30,960 nt of DNA from the IMG/VR virus record IMGVR_UViG_3300007276_000184, positions 1-30,960 of that record; one strand, given 5' to 3'. Below are positions 6,694 to 15,131 of the stretch, in pieces (position 1 is the stretch's first letter; each line of letters starts with the position of its first letter). Under the pieces are notes generated by a model. The model had not been told where the DNA came from and did not search any database. It saw only the letters and a list, made by a program, of their open reading frames with translations. This DNA comes from a virus. Made by a program: the position numbers and the translations under genes.

Positions 6694-6846
6694 ATGGAAA
6701 AGGTTAGAGTGATTGTTAAACAAACTCCTCGTGGAGAAATAGTTACTGAGGAAAAAGAAATACCAATTACTCCCAATTTGAGTGCTAATCAAATACGAAA
6801 TATGTCACACAAGGCAATTCAAAAATATATTAAAAAAACCAAGTAA
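6694..6846 (+). CDS. small basic protein, 50 aa
   Basis: ATG 6694 to TAA 6844-6846 encodes MEKVRVIVKQTPRGEIVTEE followed by NLSANQIRNMSHKAIQKYIKKTK. It has a beta-hairpin-like start and a basic C-terminal helix. The CCTCCTAAAATGG context has no Shine-Dalgarno, but codon use resembles its neighbours and it fills the gap between the membrane protein and promoter P3. Function is unknown; nucleic-acid binding is possible from charge alone. Confidence 0.6.
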   Translation: MEKVRVIVKQTPRGEIVTEEKEIPITPNLSANQIRNMSHKAIQKYIKKTK

Positions 6847-6850
6847 ATAC

Positions 6851-6881
6851 TTGGACTTCTGAATACTTTTTCTTATATTAA
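6851..6881 (+). promoter_or_regulatory. host-type promoter P3 (TTG-N20-TATATTAA), leaderless start
   Basis: TTG 6851-6853, spacer of 20 nt with TTCTGAATACTTTTTCT, TATATTAA 6874-6881. ATG 6886 follows only 4 nt after the -7 element, so the expected transcription start is at or next to the start codon. Confidence 0.65.
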
Positions 6882-6885
6882 TTAT

Positions 6886-7410
6886 ATGCAAAATATATAT
6901 AACGAAGAATCAATTCCTTCTAGGATTGACAAACGAGTTCCAGATAAAGCATATCCGCACGATAAGATTATCAATATCAACTCAATAGACAGCCCGTCAC
7001 TCGGAGAAATAACTACTATAGTACGCCGACATATTATTGAATGTGAAAAATCAGAAATTAATCCACATATAACATTTAACTTTTGTTTAGATTTAATAAA
7101 TCAGAGGACTGTAGAAAATTTATGTACGGTATCTACACAGAAATTTGTATCACTTGCGGAATATTTGATGGATATGCAAAAACTAATGCCAGGCATACAA
7201 TTTGTAGCTGGGGTTAGAGGTTATTTCCTATGGTGTATGTTACCAATATTATTTGTCGGTATGCCAATAAAGGTGAGTAAATATACAAAATTTATATTAA
7301 ATCCAGTTACTGGATTTGATGACATGGTACAATTCTTGAAAGACAATAATGGAGATATTAATATGACGGAAGAACATATAATTCAAAAACAATTAATAAT
7401 TAAAGACTAA
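6886..7410 (+). CDS. ClpP-fold-like protein lacking the catalytic serine (tentative)
   Basis: 174 residues. By eye the middle follows the ClpP/crotonase pattern: NPHITFNFCLDLI (about 59-71) for the strand before the oxyanion loop, VSLAEYLMDMQKLMPGIQFVAG (about 88-109) for helix plus strand, then GYFLWCMLPILFVGMPIKVS for the helix that in ClpP carries the nucleophile, and KFILNPVTG for the strand ending in the catalytic His (HQP). The G-x-S-x-(G/A) nucleophile and the His are replaced, so it would be a pseudo-enzyme or scaffold. The resemblance is pattern-level only and could be wrong. It is the first gene after P3 and 2 nt from the HD protein. Confidence 0.4.
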   Translation: MQNIYNEESIPSRIDKRVPDKAYPHDKIININSIDSPSLGEITTIVRRHIIECEKSEINPHITFNFCLDLINQRTVENLCTVSTQKFVSLAEYLMDMQKLMPGIQFVAGVRGYFLWCMLPILFVGMPIKVSKYTKFILNPVTGFDDMVQFLKDNNGDINMTEEHIIQKQLIIKD

Positions 7411-7412
7411 AA

Positions 7413-8213
7413 ATGGCAAAATTCAATTTAACAGCGGAAACAATCAAAGGTAATTATGCAAAGTTTATCTCTATGATAGACAAAATGTTCCCTACTAGAT
7501 CTGAACGTATAAAGGCAATGTATAAAGCATTAGGTGAAGAGCGATTATTATTCGCACCAGCATCATCTTTCGATCATTTTCATAATGCTATTCCAGGAGG
7601 ATATATTGATCACGTATTAAGAGTGATGGCATTTGCTTCTAAAGAATATAAACATTATGTTGAATTAGGAATGGATGTTAGCGGTTTTACAAAGGAGGAA
7701 TTAATGTTTGCAGCTATGCATCACGATTTAGGAAAAATGGGGTTTGTCGGTGATGGCAAAGAGGGATATGTTCCTAATCCTAGTGATTGGCACCGAAAGA
7801 ATCAAGGGAAAGAATATACAGTGAATGAGCATATACCTTTCGCACTTGTCCAAGATAGATCATTATTTTTATTACAACAATTTGGAATACAATGTTCTTG
7901 GAATGAATTTGTTGGAATTAGAATTCATGATGGAGTTTATGATGACGCAAATAAGTCATATTGGATGAGCTATCGAGCCTCGTCAAAATTGAGAAATACA
8001 TTACCTCAAATCTTACATAATGCCGATATTGCCGCAAGTAGATTTGAATTTGAGAGATGGAATAAAGTAGCAGGAAATTTAAGAACAGGTAGATTGGAAG
8101 ATGTTGACTTGACTGAATTTGCTGAATCGAATAAAGTTAAACAAACTAAAACAAAAGCTAAAGCTGATATGGGTGCTAATTTAGCAAATGTTTTCGGTGA
8201 TGTATTTAAATAA
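7413..8213 (+). CDS. HD-domain phosphohydrolase
   Basis: Metal-dependent phosphohydrolase of the HD superfamily, acting on nucleotides or phosphoesters; the substrate cannot be named. The ligand set is visible: H67 in GGYIDHVLRV, HHD at 103-105 in FAAMHHDLGKMG, candidate extra His at 140 and 172, and D205 in ILHNADIAAS. The C-terminal 40 residues are a Lys/Thr-rich tail (KVKQTKTKAKADMG) then a hydrophobic end. Conserved motifs are complete, so activity is expected. A role in nucleotide metabolism during infection is inferred from the family and the adjacent regulatory genes. Confidence 0.75.
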   Translation: MAKFNLTAETIKGNYAKFISMIDKMFPTRSERIKAMYKALGEERLLFAPASSFDHFHNAIPGGYIDHVLRVMAFASKEYKHYVELGMDVSGFTKEELMFAAMHHDLGKMGFVGDGKEGYVPNPSDWHRKNQGKEYTVNEHIPFALVQDRSLFLLQQFGIQCSWNEFVGIRIHDGVYDDANKSYWMSYRASSKLRNTLPQILHNADIAASRFEFERWNKVAGNLRTGRLEDVDLTEFAESNKVKQTKTKAKADMGANLANVFGDVFK

Positions 8214-8229
8214 TGGAAAATAATAAATT

Positions 8230-8574
8230 ATGATTTATGTATTAAGTGTATTATTAATCATATCATGTTATGCATTATATGTTATGTATAATAAAAATGT
8301 ACAATTTGAGGATATTATTAATGCTAACAATAGCGAACTTGTAGATGTAGAAGGGCGAGTTGTAAATTTTATGGAGAATTTATTAATAACATATACTAAG
8401 GTATTGTCTAAATTAGTACTAATTGATAGAAATGGAGGATTTGAATCAGACGATGAAGTTGGATTTGTATTTAAAACATTAAAAAACACTATTGAAGAAT
8501 TGAAAGGTGAAATTGAACATATAACTGCAATTGTCAATGATAATAATATAGAAGGTGATGGAGCAAGCGAATAA
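8230..8574 (+). CDS. small membrane-anchored protein, 114 aa
   Basis: A single N-terminal membrane helix (IYVLSVLLIISCYALYVMY, residues 2-20) is followed by a soluble, acidic helical region that could form a coiled coil (NSELVDVEGRVVNFMENLL; VFKTLKNTIEELKGEIEHI). No cleavable signal peptide is evident. The end overlaps the start of the sigma-factor gene by 17 nt in another frame, suggesting translational coupling. Family unknown; spanin-like or membrane-tethering roles are possible but unsupported. Confidence 0.6.
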   Translation: MIYVLSVLLIISCYALYVMYNKNVQFEDIINANNSELVDVEGRVVNFMENLLITYTKVLSKLVLIDRNGGFESDDEVGFVFKTLKNTIEELKGEIEHITAIVNDNNIEGDGASE

Positions 8575-9340
8575 ACTAAAAAATGATACAGGAGTACAAA
8601 TTAAAGTGTCTATACCTAAAAGTGTAGCACGTAGTACTAATAAACCAAAAAAGAAAAAACGTAAGATATATTTTGGTAAAGATGTACAAAATGCTATAAT
8701 TGAATGTAATAATTTAAATCCAGATTTAAAACATCAACGTGATCGGTTATTCAACACAGTGATTTATCCAGCATTCATGAAGTTAACTGAAAATATTATC
8801 AATACGTGGAAATTCCATAGATATGAAACTAACTTCACTGACTTGCAATTAGAAACAGTTTCCGAGTTATATCAAAAGATGCCTGGTTACAATCCTGAAA
8901 AAGGAAGAGCGTATTCATATTTTACAATTATTGCTAAACATTTCTTAATTAAAAGGTCCAAGCAAATATATGCTGCCACTAAAGCTAAAACTGATCTAGT
9001 AATAGTTGATGCTGAACGTAATCTTAGTATGGAGAGAACTATAGAAGGTTATCAGGAATCACTTAAGGATTTTATAAGTCATTGGTGTAATTGGTGCGAA
9101 TATAATTTAGGTAATATGTTCCGATCCTCACGAGATCAAAAAGTGGCTGATGCTATCATTGAATTGTTTAGAACGAGTGATGATATTGATATATACAATA
9201 AAAAATTATTATATGTCTTTATCAGAGAACGTGCTAACGTAGATACACAACACATTACAAAAGTAGTGAAAGTTATGCGAACAAACTTTGTAGAAAAATT
9301 TGAAGAGTATAAAAGTAACGGATTTATAGTTTCTTTGTAA
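8558..9340 (+). CDS. gp55-like RNA polymerase sigma factor for late transcription
   Basis: In T4-type phages gp55 directs host RNA polymerase to -10-only late promoters. The core here is IYPAFMKLTENIINTWKF (about 69-86) and YNPEKGRAYSYFTIIAKHFL (111-130), the sigma region 2-like segment shared by gp55 proteins of marine T4-like phages (Y-x-P-x-K-G-x-A-[FY]-S-Y-F). Residues 29-37 are a Lys/Arg run (KPKKKKRK). I use ATG 8558; a GTG directly upstream (8555) is the alternative. AAGG just before may be the ribosome site. It is the natural partner for the ATATTTATWNWWAA motifs found before structural genes. Confidence 0.8.
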   Translation: MEQANKLKNDTGVQIKVSIPKSVARSTNKPKKKKRKIYFGKDVQNAIIECNNLNPDLKHQRDRLFNTVIYPAFMKLTENIINTWKFHRYETNFTDLQLETVSELYQKMPGYNPEKGRAYSYFTIIAKHFLIKRSKQIYAATKAKTDLVIVDAERNLSMERTIEGYQESLKDFISHWCNWCEYNLGNMFRSSRDQKVADAIIELFRTSDDIDIYNKKLLYVFIRERANVDTQHITKVVKVMRTNFVEKFEEYKSNGFIVSL

Positions 9341-9353
9341 TATTTATTGTAAA
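9340..9353 (+). promoter_or_regulatory. candidate late promoter (ATATTTATTGTAAA)
   Basis: Starts on the last base of the sigma-factor stop codon. The core ends 17 nt before ATG 9365, the first gene of the baseplate block. Confidence 0.5.
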
Positions 9354-9364
9354 GGGGTAAGGTA

Positions 9365-9739
9365 ATGAGTAATATAGATTTTTCGCAAATAGAGATGTAC
9401 GATGGTAAGACTTTTGACACTTTATTAAAACAAATTCATGACAATTCAAATAGTAAGTCTACACAAATTGATGCATTAATTAAACAATTGGCGAGTTTTA
9501 TCAAAAACCCAGACGACGCTTCATTATTAGTTCCTCTATTGGCTGAATATATAGAAGTGTCAGTTAAAAATGACGACCAGTTAATTAAAATGGCTGGAAT
9601 CATACAACGATTCGTCAAAGGTGCATCAGTTAATGACGATTCAACAGTTGGGACTTTATCTGAAGCTGAGAAGGAAGAAATTCGCAAAAATGCAAAGGAA
9701 ATGACTAAAGGTAGGATAATAAAGATGGAGGCAGGTTAA
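9365..9739 (+). CDS. hypothetical protein, 124 aa, upstream of the baseplate hub gene
   Basis: Soluble, helical and acidic. Residues about 45-85 (NPDDASLLVPLLAEYIEVSVKNDDQL) form amphipathic helices, and the end is charged (LSEAEKEEIRKNAKEMTKGRII). Its stop codon overlaps the ATG of the gp5-like gene (TAATG), so translation is coupled. A Shine-Dalgarno-like AAGG precedes ATG. From the context, an assembly helper or small virion protein is possible; I recognise no named family. Confidence 0.6.
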   Translation: MSNIDFSQIEMYDGKTFDTLLKQIHDNSNSKSTQIDALIKQLASFIKNPDDASLLVPLLAEYIEVSVKNDDQLIKMAGIIQRFVKGASVNDDSTVGTLSEAEKEEIRKNAKEMTKGRIIKMEAG

Positions 9740-10785
9740 TGTTTCAAACAGGCGAGGTGGTGGAAACCGCAAAGGCTTATAAGACTAAACAAAAAGACGA
9801 AAACGGTAATTTATTATATGATGGCTCAATTCAAGTACGCGTCGGAGCTAACGACGCATCGTTGGGCCAAATTCGTACTGTATGGTGCGCTCCTGCTGTA
9901 TTTAATAGAAAATTGCCATTGATAGGAGAACAAGTATTAATATTTTCAGCTCATGGTACGGAAGTATCATCCGCAGATGAAAAGAGAGATCGGTGGTATT
10001 ATTTCAATTCATATAATAGTGTTGATGATGTGACACTACACAACTTTCCAAAATTCTGGAGGCGTAGTTCTCATGCAAAAGGTTCACGGCCTACATCACC
10101 TGGATTGAATGATAAAGGTGAAGTTGGATATACATTATCTAAATCAGTAGTGGGTGCTAAAAAACTCCAACCATTTGAAGGCGACGATTTATGGGAAGGT
10201 AGATTTGGGCAGTCAATAAGATTTACTCGACACCTCACTGGCGAAAATTCCCCAGGATTAAACATTTATGAAAAGCAGCCTACTTGGGATGGTTCCACTG
10301 CAAATGATCCTATACTTATTATGCGTGTGAACAACACACAATCAGGAGAAGGGTACGGGGTTGAGGATTTAAAAGATGACGCTGCTAGTATTTATCTAGC
10401 ATCTAACCATAAATTGCCTAAATTACAAGTAGGATTCAGGAAAAACTTAGATGTGATTAAAATTCCTAATTATAGTAACAGTCCACAACTAGTATTAGAT
10501 TCCGCGAGGATAGTTATTAATGCGAGTTCAGATAAAGCATTTTTAATTGGAAAGACTGAAACAGTTATTACTGCAGAGAAAGTTCTTATGCAATCTAAAA
10601 AACACAAGGTTGATTTAGATGATTTGATGGAATGGATAAACTCATTAGCGGCAGAATTGTGGAAATTAACTACAGCACAGGCAAGTTATACAACATTTAT
10701 GGGACCAACAGGCCCAGCAACAAATGCAGGCGCCGTTACAAAAATTCATAAGGCTGATTTCGTGTCCAAATTTAAAGTTCCTTAA
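9739..10785 (+). CDS. baseplate hub/central spike protein, gp5-like (OB-fold)
   Basis: The N-terminal ~130 residues carry the OB-fold signature of gp5/gpV-type hub proteins: an opening F-x-T-G-E-V-V strand, a Gly-rich turn, GSIQVRVG, VWCAPA and LPLIGEQVLIFSAHG. The middle (DPILIMRVNNTQ; SIYLASNHKLP; ARIVINASSDKAFLIG; TVITAEKVLMQS) is beta-rich and fits a spike-type repeat. The last 70 residues are a helix plus Thr/Gly/Pro-rich tail. Unlike T4 gp5 I see no lysozyme domain inserted. GGAGG about 8-12 nt before ATG is a good ribosome site. It forms the tip of the tail tube in related phages. Confidence 0.75.
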   Translation: MFQTGEVVETAKAYKTKQKDENGNLLYDGSIQVRVGANDASLGQIRTVWCAPAVFNRKLPLIGEQVLIFSAHGTEVSSADEKRDRWYYFNSYNSVDDVTLHNFPKFWRRSSHAKGSRPTSPGLNDKGEVGYTLSKSVVGAKKLQPFEGDDLWEGRFGQSIRFTRHLTGENSPGLNIYEKQPTWDGSTANDPILIMRVNNTQSGEGYGVEDLKDDAASIYLASNHKLPKLQVGFRKNLDVIKIPNYSNSPQLVLDSARIVINASSDKAFLIGKTETVITAEKVLMQSKKHKVDLDDLMEWINSLAAELWKLTTAQASYTTFMGPTGPATNAGAVTKIHKADFVSKFKVP

Positions 10786-10798
10786 TATTTATAGTAAA
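10785..10798 (+). promoter_or_regulatory. candidate late promoter (ATATTTATAGTAAA)
   Basis: Overlaps the final base of the gp5-like gene. The core ends 18 nt before ATG 10811 and fits the ATATTTATWNWWAA pattern exactly. Confidence 0.5.
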
Positions 10799-10810
10799 TA
10801 ATAAAATATA

Positions 10811-11338
10811 ATGACAAAACAAGAATTACTTAAAGTTGGAAAACTAATAGAGGCTATCGTCAAAAAAGAAGTGACAGCAGCAACAAAGCCATTATTAGCG
10901 GAAGTCAAACTGCTTAAACATTTAGCAGAAGACCAGAAATCTATGTTCGGACAGATGATTGTAGAACAGATGAATACATCAAAACCACAACCTCCTCCAT
11001 TAAATGATGTGATACAAGGAAACGGTAGCGGTTATGTTGCAGAACAATCGTCAGCTAGGCGATCTGACAATTACTATGCTGATAAAGCTGCAAGTGGTGG
11101 ATCATCACCTTTATATTCAATATTGGCTAACACAACACCACTATCAGAATCAGATCAATCTTCTGCGGGTGAATCAATATTAGATATACCAGTCGAGCAA
11201 TTAGATGAACTAGATACTCCAGCAGCAAAAATGTTAAAAAACGTATTAAACCCAGAAAAGTTAAAACGGACATTAGGTATAATGGAACGAGCTGCAGGAG
11301 TTCATAAAAATTCATCAGCAAATAAATCTGGATCATAA
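10811..11338 (+). CDS. hypothetical virion-region protein, 175 aa, low complexity centre
   Basis: The N-terminal 50 residues are a Lys-rich helix (LLKVGKLIEAIVKKEV; LLAEVKLLKHLAEDQK). A Pro/Gly/Ser-rich, probably disordered middle follows (SKPQPPPLNDVIQGNGSG; SGGSSPLYSILANT), then a C-terminal helix (AAKMLKNVLNPEKLKRTLGIMERA). Its stop is directly followed by the TTG start of gp25. The place between gp5 and gp25 suggests a small baseplate or chaperone-like component; no family recognised. Confidence 0.6.
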   Translation: MTKQELLKVGKLIEAIVKKEVTAATKPLLAEVKLLKHLAEDQKSMFGQMIVEQMNTSKPQPPPLNDVIQGNGSGYVAEQSSARRSDNYYADKAASGGSSPLYSILANTTPLSESDQSSAGESILDIPVEQLDELDTPAAKMLKNVLNPEKLKRTLGIMERAAGVHKNSSANKSGS

Positions 11339-11806
11339 TTGAGAATTAATAGCAAAATATACCCAGCAGATTTTAATAAACCATATGGAACACTTGGAAT
11401 AAAGTTCCCTATGAATGCCCTTCAGTCAAATAATGTTTCAGGGGTGTTTAACATGTCATATACTACAGAGGATCAAGCAATAAGTAATTATGTCAATTTA
11501 CTTATGACTAAAAGTGGTGAACGTTATATGCAGCCTAATTTTGGCGTGGGGTTATGGTTTTATATATTTGAATCAAATACTGCAGAACACCGAATATTGT
11601 TGAAAAACGATATCGAATTACAAGCTGATAGGTGGCTGCCATATATAGTAAATCATGATATCCAAGTGGAAGATCAAGCAGATATAGATGATCAAGGACA
11701 TGGTTTGAATATTAGAATTGTATTTTCTGTAACAGAGCACGGAGCAAATAAGACGATGACGATATTTACAGGGGCTGAACGGTCGTTAAACATAGAGATT
11801 ATATAA
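11339..11806 (+). CDS. 25: baseplate wedge subunit gp25 (GPW/gp25 family), TTG start
   Basis: A 155-residue protein of the gp25/lysozyme-like wedge family, part of the inner baseplate and sheath initiation. Family features are AISNYVNLLMTKSGERYMQPNFGVGLWFYIFE around residues 49-80 and the final beta part LNIRIVFSVTEHG. The start is TTG immediately after the previous TAA. The next in-frame ATG is about residue 25 (MNALQS) and would remove conserved N-terminal sequence, so TTG is preferred. The stop overlaps the gp6 ATG (TAATG). Confidence 0.85.
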   Translation: MRINSKIYPADFNKPYGTLGIKFPMNALQSNNVSGVFNMSYTTEDQAISNYVNLLMTKSGERYMQPNFGVGLWFYIFESNTAEHRILLKNDIELQADRWLPYIVNHDIQVEDQADIDDQGHGLNIRIVFSVTEHGANKTMTIFTGAERSLNIEII

Positions 11807-13695
11807 TGGGTAGAACATCATTAACAGATAAAGTCAACCGCGAGGTTAAATACACAAATAAAGATTTTGGTGAACTGCGCCGATCACTTATAAATCACGC
11901 TAAAAATTATTTCCCAAACACATACAGTGATTTCAACGAATCAAGTCCTGGCATGATGATGATTGAGCAAGCAGCATATGTTGGGGATGTATTAAACTTT
12001 TATGCTGACACGCAATTGCAAGAGTCCTTTTTATATACAGTTAATGAGAAGATAAACTTATATAATTTGGCGCAAGGCATGGGATATAAGCCTAAAACAT
12101 TAGTTCCAGCTCAAGTCGATTTGGATGTTATGCAACTTGTACCAGCAATAGGTGCGGGGACAGAAACAAAACCAGATTTTAATTATGCGTTGATTATAAA
12201 CGAAGGTATGCAAGTATCAACCGCAGGCGATAAATACTTCAGGACAGTGAGCCCAATTAATTTTAAATATAGTAGTAGTCTTGACCCAACTGAAGTGAGT
12301 GTGTATTCTGTATTACAAGACGGTACAGTTGAATATTATATTTTTAAAAAGTGCGTCAAAGCAGTCGAAGGTGAGCTTTTAAGTTCAACATATACATTCA
12401 CAGATCCTAAATTATATGATAAAATTGTTATACAAGATTCTAATGTTAGTGAAATTGTAAGCATAACAGACTCAGATGGTGAAAATTGGTATGAAGTTCC
12501 ATATTTAGCTCAAGACTTAGTCCCAATGTCAATGCGCAATGTGCCATTTAATGATCCTGAATTAGCACAATATGGTGATTCAACACCATACTTATTGTGT
12601 TACAATCAAACTGAAAGGCGATATGTTACCAGGCTGCGTAAAGACGAATTATTGGAAATACAATTCGGGGCAGGATTAGGACAGGAAGCTGATGAAGAAA
12701 TATTACCCAATCCTTATAATGTTGCAATTGGGTTGGATTATTTTAAAAGAGTGGAAGATGTAAGTATAGATCCTATGAATTTCCTATACACTAAAACATA
12801 TGGACGGGCACCTAATGATACAACATTAACAGTAACTTACACAAAATCATCAGGACTTGATGGGAATGTGAGGAGTAACACAATTGATTCTGTACAAAAT
12901 ATTGATGTAGTAAATCCAATTGAAAATGTGAACTCTACAGTATTACAATCAATTGTTGATAGTGTTACAGTAAACAATCCGCAATCAGCATATGGCGGTC
13001 TAAATAAAAAGGACTTGGATGTCATCAGGGAAGAATCAATGTCTCACTTTGCTGCACAGAATAGAGCAGTGACAAAGGAGGATTATATATTGCGATGTTA
13101 TACAATGCCTGATCGATTCGGGGCAATTGCAAAGGCATATGTTGAACAGGATTTACAAATAAGTAAATGGAATGATAAAGATGTGATACCTAACCCGTAT
13201 GCATTAAATTTGTATATATTAACATTTAATGGAGAAGGGCAATTTGTTCCAGCAAATATCGCAATTAAGGAAAATTTAAGGCAATACTTACGTCAATATA
13301 GGTTGATGACTGATGCGATAAACATCAAAGATCCATTTATTATCAATATTGGTATAAACTATGAATTAGTTACTAGACCAGATACAAATAGTCATGAAGT
13401 GTTATTAAGATGTAATAATCGCTTAATTGAATTATTCCAACAAAAGAATATGGATATAAATGCGCCAATTATGCTTAGTAAACTAAGAACTGAGATTGAC
13501 AAACTAGATGGAGTGCAAAGCGTACAAAATGTTGAAATTATTAACTTATACGATACAAACCTCGGATATTCAGGTAATGTTTATCCATTAGCAGAAGCGA
13601 CGAGAAACCAAGTGGTTTATCCATCCAAAGATCCGTCAATTTTTGAAGTTAAATTCCCTAAAATGGATATACAAGGTCGAGTGATAGATTTATAA
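11806..13695 (+). CDS. 6: baseplate wedge protein gp6 (baseplate J-like)
   Basis: 629 residues, close to T4 gp6 (660). The N-terminus has the conserved YTNKDFGELRRSLINHAKNYF and the following FNESSPGMMMIEQAAYVGD, typical of gp6/baseplate J proteins. The later AQNRAVTKEDYILRCYTMP (about residue 420) is the second conserved block. In T4, gp6 dimers connect the wedges around the hub. The ATG overlaps the gp25 stop, giving coupled translation and the conserved order gp25-gp6. Nothing appears truncated. Confidence 0.85.
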   Translation: MGRTSLTDKVNREVKYTNKDFGELRRSLINHAKNYFPNTYSDFNESSPGMMMIEQAAYVGDVLNFYADTQLQESFLYTVNEKINLYNLAQGMGYKPKTLVPAQVDLDVMQLVPAIGAGTETKPDFNYALIINEGMQVSTAGDKYFRTVSPINFKYSSSLDPTEVSVYSVLQDGTVEYYIFKKCVKAVEGELLSSTYTFTDPKLYDKIVIQDSNVSEIVSITDSDGENWYEVPYLAQDLVPMSMRNVPFNDPELAQYGDSTPYLLCYNQTERRYVTRLRKDELLEIQFGAGLGQEADEEILPNPYNVAIGLDYFKRVEDVSIDPMNFLYTKTYGRAPNDTTLTVTYTKSSGLDGNVRSNTIDSVQNIDVVNPIENVNSTVLQSIVDSVTVNNPQSAYGGLNKKDLDVIREESMSHFAAQNRAVTKEDYILRCYTMPDRFGAIAKAYVEQDLQISKWNDKDVIPNPYALNLYILTFNGEGQFVPANIAIKENLRQYLRQYRLMTDAINIKDPFIINIGINYELVTRPDTNSHEVLLRCNNRLIELFQQKNMDINAPIMLSKLRTEIDKLDGVQSVQNVEIINLYDTNLGYSGNVYPLAEATRNQVVYPSKDPSIFEVKFPKMDIQGRVIDL

Positions 13696-13699
13696 AAAA
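13686..13699 (+). promoter_or_regulatory. near-match late-promoter motif (AGATTTATAAAAAA)
   Basis: One core mismatch to ATATTTATWNWWAA. The core ends 16 nt before ATG 13710, the same spacing as the perfect copies. Overlaps the end of gp6. Confidence 0.25.
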
Positions 13700-13709
13700 A
13701 AAGAATACT

Positions 13710-14030
13710 ATGAAGATAATAAATGAAATTAAAAGGCAGATTTTAAACGAGGCAGATGTTAGTCAATATATTTCTATGGCAAAAAAACATGACTGGTTTT
13801 ATTTTTATTCAGACTCAAACCAAGTTTATGAGCGAGGCAGAGAGTCTGAAGATAAATTGAAAAAGATATATGACGGTCTATCAGATGATGATAAAATGAC
13901 TGCAGGTAAATGGTTCCAAGATTTTTATAAAACAGACGATGGATCGAGTCATTCAAATGCGGTAAAAAAATGGGATGTTGAACGTGATGGAGTTGACGGA
14001 TTTGATGGGGTACATTTAAGTATAAAGTAA
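13710..14030 (+). CDS. small protein with candidate capsid-targeting N-terminus, 106 aa
   Basis: The first 15 residues (MKIINEIKRQILNEA) form a basic amphipathic helix ending in L-N-E-A. That fits the (L/I)-x-E cleavage rule of the T4 prohead protease gp21, as seen in T4 internal proteins. The rest is a charged, aromatic-rich soluble domain (KKHDWFYFYSDSNQVYERGRESE; AGKWFQDFY) without known family. It lies between baseplate genes but could be an internal head protein. The targeting idea is inference from the pattern shared with the genes at 25999 and 28865. Confidence 0.6.
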   Translation: MKIINEIKRQILNEADVSQYISMAKKHDWFYFYSDSNQVYERGRESEDKLKKIYDGLSDDDKMTAGKWFQDFYKTDDGSSHSNAVKKWDVERDGVDGFDGVHLSIK

Positions 14031-14033
14031 ACT

Positions 14034-15131
14034 ATGTATAAAATTTTATATCCGAGGAGAGATTCAACAATATATGAGAAGAACCCAAATAGAAATACTG
14101 GGATTGACGAAATATTGGAACTTACCAAATTTACGGTAGGTGAGCCGTACGATGATGTTATAGACGAAAATGCTAGTTGGGATAGGAACTTTAATTCTAG
14201 AATATTATTAGATTTTGATGTGAGTGACTTGACAAATATAGATACAAGTTCTGCTCAATATTATCTATCAATGATGTCAACTGAATCTGAAGCGTTGCCT
14301 GTTGAATATACAATGGAAGCCCGCCCACTATCTGAAAATTGGACAAATGGAAACGGTCATTACAATTCAGATCCAGAAGTTAGAAATGGAGTGTCATGGC
14401 ATTTTGTTGATAGTGAACAAGACCAGACCTTATGGGACACAGGATCAGGAGTTGTAGAATATGCTTCAGTTACAGGCGGCGGTTCTTGGAACTCTTTATA
14501 TTATGCATCACAATCATTTTCATACGACACACCAGACGTGTTAATGGACGTATCGCCAATCGTCTCACAATGGATAAGCGGTTCTATACCTAATTATGGG
14601 TTCTTGATAAAGCACACAGCAGAAGCCGAGACAAGTGACGAAACGTATGGCACAGTTAAATTCTTCGGAAAGGATACACATACTATATACCTCCCAACTT
14701 TAAAAGTTTTCTGGGATAGTGGAGATGTGTATACAGGTAGTTTTATAAATAATACAGAAATAACGAATGACTATGTTATTTATATGCGTAACCTCCGCAA
14801 CAAATACACAGAAGGTGAAAATGTGAAATTACGAATAGGTGTGAGAGACATGTTCCCGACTAGAACATATGTTACATCAGCGACGCCAAACACACAATTA
14901 AAATTACCGGCAACATCGTATTTTTCAATTGTTGATTATGTTACAAATACTGAAATTGTCCCATTTAATACTATTGGAACAAAAATCGATACAGATGATA
15001 TAGGCCATTACATCAAATTGGATTTAACAAATTTCTTGCCAACTAGATATTACAAGATACTGTTTAAAATTATTTTAGATGGTGACACACATATAATTGA
15101 TAACAATTTTAATTTTAGAATTGAAAAATGA
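14034..15131 (+). CDS. tail/baseplate structural protein with DNRLRE-like domain
   Basis: The first ~230 residues look like a DNRLRE-type beta-sandwich: YPRRDSTIYEKNPNRNTGID, RILLDFDVSDL, Tyr/Leu-rich strands, DVSPIVSQWISGSIPNYGFLIKH and GTVKFFGKDTHTIYLPTLKVFW. DNRLRE modules occur in surface and carbohydrate-binding proteins. Residues 240-365 form a second beta domain. It begins 3 nt after the preceding stop and overlaps the next gene by 4 nt (ATGA). Following gp6, it takes the place of T4 gp7/gp8-type wedge genes but is not recognisably homologous. Virion location is inferred from context. Confidence 0.6.
   Translation: MYKILYPRRDSTIYEKNPNRNTGIDEILELTKFTVGEPYDDVIDENASWDRNFNSRILLDFDVSDLTNIDTSSAQYYLSMMSTESEALPVEYTMEARPLSENWTNGNGHYNSDPEVRNGVSWHFVDSEQDQTLWDTGSGVVEYASVTGGGSWNSLYYASQSFSYDTPDVLMDVSPIVSQWISGSIPNYGFLIKHTAEAETSDETYGTVKFFGKDTHTIYLPTLKVFWDSGDVYTGSFINNTEITNDYVIYMRNLRNKYTEGENVKLRIGVRDMFPTRTYVTSATPNTQLKLPATSYFSIVDYVTNTEIVPFNTIGTKIDTDDIGHYIKLDLTNFLPTRYYKILFKIILDGDTHIIDNNFNFRIEK

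Noticed and set aside
6640-6710. Programmed frameshift at the A8 run joining the membrane protein to the 50-residue ORF
   Set aside because: The first frame closes two codons later with a normal stop, the second ORF has its own ATG, and no slippery heptamer with a downstream structure was seen.
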